Assembly (NCBI GenBank): GCA_964433065.1
Contig: CAYSPZ010000014.1
Coordinates: 1 to 30,141 of the forward strand
From: RGIG3009 sp964433065
Lineage (GTDB): Bacteria > Bacillota > Clostridia > Oscillospirales > Acutalibacteraceae
Reading direction: 5' to 3'
DNA length: 30,141 nucleotides
Below, in pieces: positions 24,162-30,141 of this stretch. How positions within the stretch are numbered: the first letter of the stretch is position 1; each line of letters starts with the position of its first letter. Made by a program: the position numbers and the translations under genes. The notes under the pieces are model-generated. The model was not told where the DNA came from. It did no database searches and saw only the letters and a list, made by a program, of their open reading frames with translations.

Positions 24162-25478
24162 TCACTGCCTTTCTTTCAAAACGGTATCCAACGATACAAG
24201 CGCACGTTGCGCTAACGCGCCGTACCGTTCACGTTTATCGCGGATATGGGTGGTAAGCGGAGGTAAAATACCGAAATTCGCACCCATCGGTTGAAAATCC
24301 GAAACACTGTCGTCCACGACGTGATGCATCAAAGCACCGATCATCGTATCGGTCGGCAGTATGAGCGGGGATTTGTTCTGCAACGCGCGTACGGCATTAA
24401 GACCTGCTATAATCCCCGATGCCGCCGATTCCATATAGCCTTCCACACCGGTCATTTGTCCCGCGAAGAACAGATGCGGTGCCGACTTCAATCGCAGATC
24501 TGCAGTAAGCAGTTGCGGTGAATTGAGGAAGGTGTTGCGGTGCATTACACCGTAGCGCATAAATTCGGCATCGTGCAGCGCGGGAATCATCGAAAAGACG
24601 CGTTTTTGTTCGGAGAATTTCAAGTTAGTCTGGAAACCGACCAGATTATACAGCGAACCGTCCGCGTTTTCGGTGCGCAACTGCAACACCGCCCACGGGC
24701 GATGACCGGTACGCGGATCGCGTAATCCCACCGGTTTCATCGGACCAAAACGGATCGAGTCGGAGCCGCGTTTCGCCAATATCTCGATCGGCATACACCC
24801 CTCGTACACTTTCGGTTTATCAAATCCGTGTACGGGTGCAAGTTCGGCTTCGATCAATGCCGCGTGAAACCGCTCGTATTCTTCCTTGTTTAGCGGACAA
24901 TTGATGTAGTCCCCCTCCCCGCTCTCCTCGCGGTCATACCGCGAAGCGCGGAACGCGCAGTTCATATCCACGCTTTCCGCCGTTACGATCGGCGCCGCCG
25001 CGTCAAAGAAACTGAGTCCGTCACCACACAAGCGTACGATATCCGACGCAAGAGCGTCCGCCGTGAGCGGACCCGTTGCGACGACCGTCATACCGTTTTC
25101 GGGCAAACGTTCTATTTCACGATGTTCAACGGTGATGAGAGGATGCCCGTAAATGCGTTCGGTGATCGCGGCACTGAACCGTTCGCGATCGACCGCCAAC
25201 GCACCGCCCGCGGGTACGGCGCAAGTTTTGGCAACCGACACGCACAACGAGCCGAGACGCGACATTTCTTCTTTTAATAAGCCGGCAGCACTGTCAAGCC
25301 GTGAGGCTTTTAAGGAGTTGGAACAGACCAATTCCGCTAAATTGGGGTGACGGTGTGCGGGGGTGTATTTGTGCGGTTTCATCTCGATCAAAGTGACCGA
25401 AACACCGGCATTTGCCGCCGCAAAAGCCGCTTCACACCCTGCCAGACCGCCACCGATAACCGTTAGTTGTGTATTCAT
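24162..25478 (-). CDS. trmFO: tRNA (uracil-5-)-methyltransferase TrmFO
   Basis: A 438-residue folate- and FAD-dependent enzyme (formerly Gid) that makes the T-loop m5U54 of tRNA using methylene-tetrahydrofolate. The FAD-binding dinucleotide motif VIGGGLAGCEAA is at 7-18. LAELVCSNSLKA (C52) and YEGCMPIEIL hold the cysteines expected in the family, and FFAGQMTGVEGYMESAASG is the second FAD segment. Length is typical. Its ATG overlaps the topA stop (ATGA), the standard dprA, topA, trmFO order of Firmicutes. Here it is joined directly to the plsX group rather than to the xerC-hslVU-codY genes of bacilli. Confidence 0.96.
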   Translation of the reverse strand: MNTQLTVIGGGLAGCEAAFAAANAGVSVTLIEMKPHKYTPAHRHPNLAELVCSNSLKASRLDSAAGLLKEEMSRLGSLCVSVAKTCAVPAGGALAVDRERFSAAITERIYGHPLITVEHREIERLPENGMTVVATGPLTADALASDIVRLCGDGLSFFDAAAPIVTAESVDMNCAFRASRYDREESGEGDYINCPLNKEEYERFHAALIEAELAPVHGFDKPKVYEGCMPIEILAKRGSDSIRFGPMKPVGLRDPRTGHRPWAVLQLRTENADGSLYNLVGFQTNLKFSEQKRVFSMIPALHDAEFMRYGVMHRNTFLNSPQLLTADLRLKSAPHLFFAGQMTGVEGYMESAASGIIAGLNAVRALQNKSPLILPTDTMIGALMHHVVDDSVSDFQPMGANFGILPPLTTHIRDKRERYGALAQRALVSLDTVLKERQ

Positions 25479-27571
25479 TTGGATTTACCTTTGGTTACCG
25501 ACTGTTCATATCCGCAACCGTCCGTAAGGCAAACAAGGCTCTTACCCGCCTTGCTGTTCTTTTGGAACAGTGTTTTACCGCATTGCGGACAGGTTTGGGA
25601 AGTCGGTTCGTTCCACGTTGCAAAATCGCAGGTGGGATAGTTGGCACAACCGAAGAATTTACGGTTGCGTTTGGAATGCCGCGAAACGATCACGCCGCCG
25701 CATTTCGGGCAGGTACCGACCGTCACGTCGATCAGTTGTTTGGTATTTTTACAAGCGGGATATCCGGGACATGCTAAGAATTTCCCGTATCTGCCGCTAC
25801 GCACCACCATGCGTTTACCGCATTTTTCGCACACTTCATCGCTTTCTTCTTCGGGGACACGGATCCGTTCACCTGAAAGCGATTGCTCCGCTTTGGCAAG
25901 AGTGAGGGCAAACCCATCGTAGAAATCCTGTAAAACCGCGACCCAATCACGAGTTCCCGATTCGACCGCATCAAGTTGTTGTTCCATTGTCGCGGTAAAT
26001 TCGGTATCCACCACTTCAGGGAACTGTTCTTTCATCAGTTGGGTGGTTACCTGACCGAGAGTGGTCGGTTTTAAAGATTTTCCGTCGCGTTCGATGTATT
26101 CACGGGTCAGAATGGTACTGATGGTCGGTGCGTAGGTGGACGGTCTTCCGATGCCGTTCTCTTCAAGCGCCTTGATCAGTGTTGCTTCGGTATACCGCGC
26201 GGGCGGTTGGGTAAAGTGTTGGCTTGCCTGCACGTCGTGTAATGCGAGGACATCTCCCTCGTTCAGCACGGGTAAGGTAACCTCTTCTTGGTTTTCTTCG
26301 TCTTTCCCTTCTACGTACAGTACGGTATACCCGTCAAACCGTACCGTATAACCGGACGCTTTGAATAAGTAATCACCCGCGCGAACGGTCACTTGGCAGG
26401 TATCCTGCACACAGTTTGCCATCAAACTGGCAATAAACCGTTCCCAAATGAGTTTGTAAAGGCGGTATTGGTCAGACGACAAAAAGGATTTGACCTTTTG
26501 CGGTGTCAACGACGGGTCGGACGGACGGATCGCTTCGTGCGCATCCTGTGCCGAACCTTTCGTCTTAAAATACCGGGCTTTTTCGGGGAGATATTTCTCA
26601 CCGTACTGTTGACGGATATAGGCATTTCCTTCCCGCCGCGCGTCTTCGGAGATACGCAACGAATCGGTACGCATATAGGTGATCAGACCGGTCGCACCGA
26701 GATCACCGAGTTCGATACCTTCATACAGTTCCTGCGCCGCTTTCATCGTGCGTTTGGAAGAAAAGCCGAGTTTACGGCTGGCTTCCTGTTGCATCGTCGA
26801 GGTAATAAACGGCGGTGCGGGTGACACCTTGCGCACACCGCGTTTGACCGTTTCGACGGTGTACGGCACGTTTTTCACGGCATTTAACACCGTGTCGGCT
26901 TGTTCTTTGTTTTTGATCTTCAGTTTCCCTTTATCGGTACCGTACAAACGGGCGGGAAACGGGTGCGACGATTGTTGTGTGCCGAGCAGGGCGTCGATAT
27001 TCCAGTATTCTTCGCTGACAAATGCCGCGATCTCCTCTTCACGTTTGACGACGATGCTGACCGCCGCCGATTGCACACGACCCGCAGAGAGACCTTTGCG
27101 GATCTTTTTCCACAAAAACGGACTGATCCGATAACCCACGATGCGGTCCAAAATACGACGCGCCTGTTGTGCATTCACCAGATCCATATCGACACGGCGA
27201 GGATGTTCCATACCGTGCTGAACACCGCTTTTGGTGATCTCGTTAAAGGTCACGCGGTTACAGTCGTTGAGATCGGTTTTGAGCAGTTGCGCCAAATGCC
27301 ACGAAATGGCTTCCCCTTCGCGGTCCGGGTCGGTCGCGAGAATGACGCTTTCACTTGACTGCGCGAGCGACTTGATCTGTCGGATCAACGCGGACTTTCC
27401 CGAAATATCCACATATTTCGGTTGGAATCCGTGTTCTACGTCAACACCCAATAAACTTTTGGGCAGATCGCGAATATGTCCCATCGAGGCAATCACCTGA
27501 TAACCGGGACCCAAATATTTCTGAATGGTTTTTGCTTTTGCCGGTGACTCCACAATAACCAGTTTTGACAT
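25475..27571 (-). CDS. topA: DNA topoisomerase I
   Basis: A 698-residue type IA topoisomerase that relaxes negative supercoils. The Toprim domain starts VIVESPAKAKTIQKYLG (E8), with ATDPDREGEAISWH giving D81, D83 and E85. The catalytic tyrosine is Y299 in GLITYMRTDSLRIS. Three C-terminal four-cysteine zinc ribbons follow from about residue 575: CEKCGKRM with CPGYPAC, CPKCGGV with CANYPTC, and CPQCGKTL with CLTDGC. All three keep their cysteines. AGGTG precedes the ATG, 24 bases after dprA. Confidence 0.97.
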   Translation of the reverse strand: MSKLVIVESPAKAKTIQKYLGPGYQVIASMGHIRDLPKSLLGVDVEHGFQPKYVDISGKSALIRQIKSLAQSSESVILATDPDREGEAISWHLAQLLKTDLNDCNRVTFNEITKSGVQHGMEHPRRVDMDLVNAQQARRILDRIVGYRISPFLWKKIRKGLSAGRVQSAAVSIVVKREEEIAAFVSEEYWNIDALLGTQQSSHPFPARLYGTDKGKLKIKNKEQADTVLNAVKNVPYTVETVKRGVRKVSPAPPFITSTMQQEASRKLGFSSKRTMKAAQELYEGIELGDLGATGLITYMRTDSLRISEDARREGNAYIRQQYGEKYLPEKARYFKTKGSAQDAHEAIRPSDPSLTPQKVKSFLSSDQYRLYKLIWERFIASLMANCVQDTCQVTVRAGDYLFKASGYTVRFDGYTVLYVEGKDEENQEEVTLPVLNEGDVLALHDVQASQHFTQPPARYTEATLIKALEENGIGRPSTYAPTISTILTREYIERDGKSLKPTTLGQVTTQLMKEQFPEVVDTEFTATMEQQLDAVESGTRDWVAVLQDFYDGFALTLAKAEQSLSGERIRVPEEESDEVCEKCGKRMVVRSGRYGKFLACPGYPACKNTKQLIDVTVGTCPKCGGVIVSRHSKRNRKFFGCANYPTCDFATWNEPTSQTCPQCGKTLFQKNSKAGKSLVCLTDGCGYEQSVTKGKSK

Positions 27572-27595
27572 TCAATTCACCTATCTTCTGTTCGA

Positions 27596-28801
27596 TCACT
27601 TTGCATATTGTTGTCCGGGGTAGTTTCGAATACACCCGTAAATTTCAAGTTCCGTCAACACCGAGAAGATCTCTCCGATCGGTATCCCGGTCTTTTCGCA
27701 CAGTATTTCCGCCGAGATCGGCTTGGTACCGAGCGTGTCGTAAACGCGACGACAAGTTTGAGAAACACCATCGGGAAGCGGCTGTAACGGTGTCGTTTCC
27801 GTTTCGTCAAGCAACCAACCCGGATCGGAAACGACCGGCATTTGGCGGCATTCCGTTTTGACTTTTCCGCGTTCATAGAACGCTTGTTGACCGCGCAACG
27901 CTTCCTCTTCGTCCAACGTGTTGCCGCAACGAATCTGGTATTCCTGCAAAATATCGGCAGGATTGGTAACCAACGTTGCACCTTCACGGATCAATCGGTT
28001 GCTTCCGTTGTAATTGGCGTTTAAAACATCACCCGGAACGACAAACACGTCTTTTCCTTGATCGCGTGCCGTACGGGCGGTGATCAGCGCACCGCTGCGA
28101 AACGGTGCTTCAATCACACAAACACCCCATGACAACCCGCTGATCAAGCGGTTACGGACCTGAAAAAATGACGGTCTGGTTTCTGTACCCGGCGGATACT
28201 CACTGATCAGTGCGCCACCCGACTCCAAAATACGTTCGCGCATATACACGTTTTTGGGCGGATAATTGACGTCCAGACCGCACGCTTGCACGGCAACCGT
28301 GAGTCCGTTTGCATACATAGCACCCTCGTGTGCGGCGCGGTCGATTCCGACGGCACCGCCGCTGATGATGGGACATCCCGCAGCGGCAAGACCTGCCGCC
28401 ATAGCGGAGGCGACCTTTTCACCGTTCGCGGTGCTTTTACGCGTACCGACGATACTGATAACGGGTAATGCCTCAAAATGCGGCAGAAATCCCCTTCCGT
28501 ACAAGGCAAGCGGATAGGAATATAAATTACGAAACGGTGTCGGATAGTCCCGATGATCGGGTGTTACGATCCAACCGCCGTACCGCAACGCTTTCTCTGC
28601 CAGTTCGGTCACCTTGTCGAGTGATTTGTCGCATAAGGCATCCAGTATATACGAGGGTGCACCGACGTAACAATAGTCACCGCGGTCGGCGCGATACAAT
28701 TCCTCAATCGACGAAAAACGAGCGAGCAAGCGCGGTGCCGTCGAGGTACCTTGTGACACGATCTGTTGGAACCACATCCAATATAACGTGTTCTTATCCA
28801 T
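27596..28801 (-). CDS. dprA: DNA-processing protein DprA
   Basis: A 401-residue protein. An N-terminal helical domain (to about 80) leads to the Rossmann-like DprA domain: ISIVGTRKSTANGEKVA, IISGGAVGIDRAAHEGA, ISEYPPGTETRPSFF, VRNRLISGLS and PFRSGALITARTARDQGKDVF. A C-terminal winged-helix (DprA_WH) segment covers about 340-395. In known systems DprA protects incoming single strands and loads RecA during natural transformation; it is also found widely in bacteria not known to be competent. Its start overlaps the trmH-family gene by 8 bases. Confidence 0.95.
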   Translation of the reverse strand: MDKNTLYWMWFQQIVSQGTSTAPRLLARFSSIEELYRADRGDYCYVGAPSYILDALCDKSLDKVTELAEKALRYGGWIVTPDHRDYPTPFRNLYSYPLALYGRGFLPHFEALPVISIVGTRKSTANGEKVASAMAAGLAAAGCPIISGGAVGIDRAAHEGAMYANGLTVAVQACGLDVNYPPKNVYMRERILESGGALISEYPPGTETRPSFFQVRNRLISGLSWGVCVIEAPFRSGALITARTARDQGKDVFVVPGDVLNANYNGSNRLIREGATLVTNPADILQEYQIRCGNTLDEEEALRGQQAFYERGKVKTECRQMPVVSDPGWLLDETETTPLQPLPDGVSQTCRRVYDTLGTKPISAEILCEKTGIPIGEIFSVLTELEIYGCIRNYPGQQYAK

Positions 28802-29597
28802 CGTCGGTGCCGTCCTTTCTCATCATTTCCCAAAATACGATTCCTGCCGCCATGGAAGCATTCAGAGATTCGGCACGACCGATCATCGGTATGGTCGCCT
28901 TTACCGAACAGGACGCGATGGTTTCTGCGGTCAATCCGTTCCCCTCGTTACCGATCACGACCACCGTCGGTCGGTCAAAAGACAGGGCGGTAACGGGAGT
29001 GGCATCACCGTCCACCACGCAAGCGACGGTGGTGAAACCTCGTTCGGAAAGGGATCGCAATTGTTCAGGTAAATTTTCCACCGTGTATAACGGCAACCGA
29101 AACACACCGCCCATACTGCCGCGCAGTACTTTGGGATTGTACGGATCACAACATCCGTCGGACAACAAAAGGCCGTCTAAGCCTAACGCTTCCGCAGTAC
29201 GGATCATCGTTCCCAGATTGGCAGGATCCTGCACCGTTTCCAGTGCGGCATACCGTCCACAAAGTGGCAGGTCATTCGATCGGATATCGGATATCGGTCG
29301 CTCACAAATGCAGAAAACACCTTGCGGTGTGGTCGTATCACCGATATACGATGCCAGTGAATCGGGGATCAAAAACCGTTGGTCACACACCGAAAGCGCC
29401 GCTAACTGCGACGGGTATTGTTCGGTTGCTTGTTTGGTGTAAAACACCGCAACGATCGGAATCGCAGAACGGGCGGCATCTTCGCAAAGACGCGCCCCTT
29501 CTAACACGAAACGGCGTGTTTGACGGCGATATTTCCCGTCGGTCAACAGGTGACGATATTCCCGTATTAGGCGGTTTTCACGACTGGTAATCTCCAC
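28794..29597 (-). CDS. SpoU/TrmH-family RNA 2'-O-methyltransferase
   Basis: A 267-residue RNA ribose methyltransferase. The N-terminal substrate-binding domain (EITSRENRLIREYRHLL) is followed by the SPOUT knot with the three motifs DPANLGTMIRTAEALG, VVIGNEGNGL and IPMIGRAESLNASMAAG. It resembles the YsgA/TsnR group acting on 23S rRNA; the exact site is unknown. The GTG at 29597 is chosen because AGGAGG lies 7 bases before it; the GTG two codons earlier would leave only 1 base. It is a separate paralogue of rlmB in this window. It heads the 19 kb run just after the rplT terminator, with no visible promoter of its own. Confidence 0.9.
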   Translation of the reverse strand: MEITSRENRLIREYRHLLTDGKYRRQTRRFVLEGARLCEDAARSAIPIVAVFYTKQATEQYPSQLAALSVCDQRFLIPDSLASYIGDTTTPQGVFCICERPISDIRSNDLPLCGRYAALETVQDPANLGTMIRTAEALGLDGLLLSDGCCDPYNPKVLRGSMGGVFRLPLYTVENLPEQLRSLSERGFTTVACVVDGDATPVTALSFDRPTVVVIGNEGNGLTAETIASCSVKATIPMIGRAESLNASMAAGIVFWEMMRKDGTDDG

Positions 29598-29620
29598 AAA
29601 CACACCTCCTCATTCAACGA

Positions 29621-29649
29621 ACAAACGCCCGCAGGCAAGCCGGCGGGCG
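29621..29649 (-). terminator. Terminator after rplT
   Basis: A 10-bp GC-rich stem with one C-T mismatch (29626-29635 with 29640-29649, loop CAAG), followed on the minus strand by only TTTGTT. The short T-run and absence of a following promoter suggest partial read-through into the trmH-type gene. Confidence 0.75.
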
Positions 29650-29659
29650 CAAGTACAGC

Positions 29660-30016
29660 TTAATTTAAAGCAGCTTTAGCTTTCTCTGCCAACGCCGCGA
29701 AAGCAGCCGCATCCGAGACAGCCAATTCAGCCAACATTTTACGGTTCAAGGTGATGTTCGCCTTTTTCAAACCGTTCATAAAGGTGGAGTAGTTCATACC
29801 GTTGATCTTTGCAGCAGCAGAGATACGGGTGATCCACAAGCGGCGGAAATCTCTTTTGCGTTGTTTACGGCCGATATAAGCATATTGACCGGATTTCATA
29901 ACCGCTTCTTTTGCGGTCTTAAACAAACGAGATTTGGCACCAAAGTAACCTTTTGCCAATTTCAAAGTCTTTTTTCTTCTTTTGCGCGTCATCATTGCGC
30001 CTTTAACACGAGCCAT
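29660..30016 (-). CDS. rplT: 50S ribosomal protein L20
   Basis: A 118-residue protein of standard length that binds 23S rRNA early in large-subunit assembly. MARVKGAMMTRKRRKKTLKL starts the basic extended tail, followed by AKGYFGAKSRLFKTAKEAVM, GRKQRKRDFRRLWITRI and the folded C-terminal part. In Firmicutes L20 also represses its own infC-rpmI-rplT operon through a leader RNA, which would lie outside this window. A purine-rich GGAGGAGAAAAAC site precedes the ATG. It follows rpmI by 28 bases. Confidence 0.98.
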   Translation of the reverse strand: MARVKGAMMTRKRRKKTLKLAKGYFGAKSRLFKTAKEAVMKSGQYAYIGRKQRKRDFRRLWITRISAAAKINGMNYSTFMNGLKKANITLNRKMLAELAVSDAAAFAALAEKAKAALN

Positions 30017-30044
30017 GTTTTTCTCCTCCGTTTCTCAGTTGCAA

Positions 30045-30141
30045 TTATTTGTACGGGATCAGGCGCTTTACTTGATACACGTTGGTGACGTCAGCAATCG
30101 CCGTCTTGCGAAGATTTCTCTTACGCTTGGTGGTCTTCTTT
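30045..30141 (-). CDS. rpmI: 50S ribosomal protein L35, 5' end missing (window edge)
   Basis: The last 31 codons and stop of L35, ending KRNLRKTAIADVTNVYQVKR then LIPYK. The basic KKTTKRKRNLRKT run is the conserved central-to-C-terminal part of the family. The start lies beyond position 30141, where infC would be expected further upstream. The fragment is in frame and intact, and rplT follows as in nearly all bacteria. Confidence 0.95.
   Translation of the reverse strand, partial: KKTTKRKRNLRKTAIADVTNVYQVKRLIPYK

Overview
The window is a 30 kb stretch of chromosome from a spore-forming Clostridia-type Firmicute, most likely a gut Oscillospirales or Ruminococcaceae relative (the lineage is inferred). 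The evidence is a Gram-positive housekeeping gene order (rnc, radical SAM, smc, ftsY; dprA, topA, trmFO), purine-rich Shine-Dalgarno sites, and the spore-envelope genes spoVM and sipL. All genes lie on the minus strand, so transcription runs from high to low coordinates. I see no mobile element, tRNA, rRNA or CRISPR array, and no stretch above 300 bases without a gene.

In transcription order: (1) 30141-29620 holds the 3' end of rpmI (L35) and rplT (L20), closed by a hairpin terminator. (2) 29597-10581 is a run of 16 nearly gapless or overlapping genes: trmH-type methyltransferase, dprA, topA, trmFO, plsX, an acyl-carrier-like protein, rnc, an Elp3-like radical SAM protein, smc, ftsY, rdgB, yhbY, a nadD-yqeK fusion, an LCP-family gene, rsfS and leuS. 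It couples RNA processing and modification, ribosome assembly, chromosome handling, phospholipid initiation, NAD synthesis and wall-polymer attachment. (3) rpsU (S21) has its own strong sigma-A promoter and terminator. (4) 10243-6547 holds yqeG, an endonuclease IV-like TIM barrel, an M24 peptidase, a DUF4830 protein and an rsuA-type pseudouridine synthase. (5) An orphan msmK/ugpC-type sugar ABC ATPase lies at 6406-5264 with its own terminator. (6) A sporulation patch at 5139-3236 carries a 49-residue membrane protein, a 29-codon spoVM, a terminator and sipL behind a sigma-E-like promoter. (7) rlmB is followed by a 761-residue membrane protein that looks like a P-type ATPase with a broken catalytic core.

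The most notable points are the short spoVM gene beside sipL, which links two proteins that act on the SpoIVA coat platform; the degenerate P-type ATPase; and an acyl-carrier-like protein between plsX and rnc with alanine where the phosphopantetheine serine should be. A nadD-yqeK fusion and an endonuclease IV homologue with a changed metal-ligand motif are further oddities.
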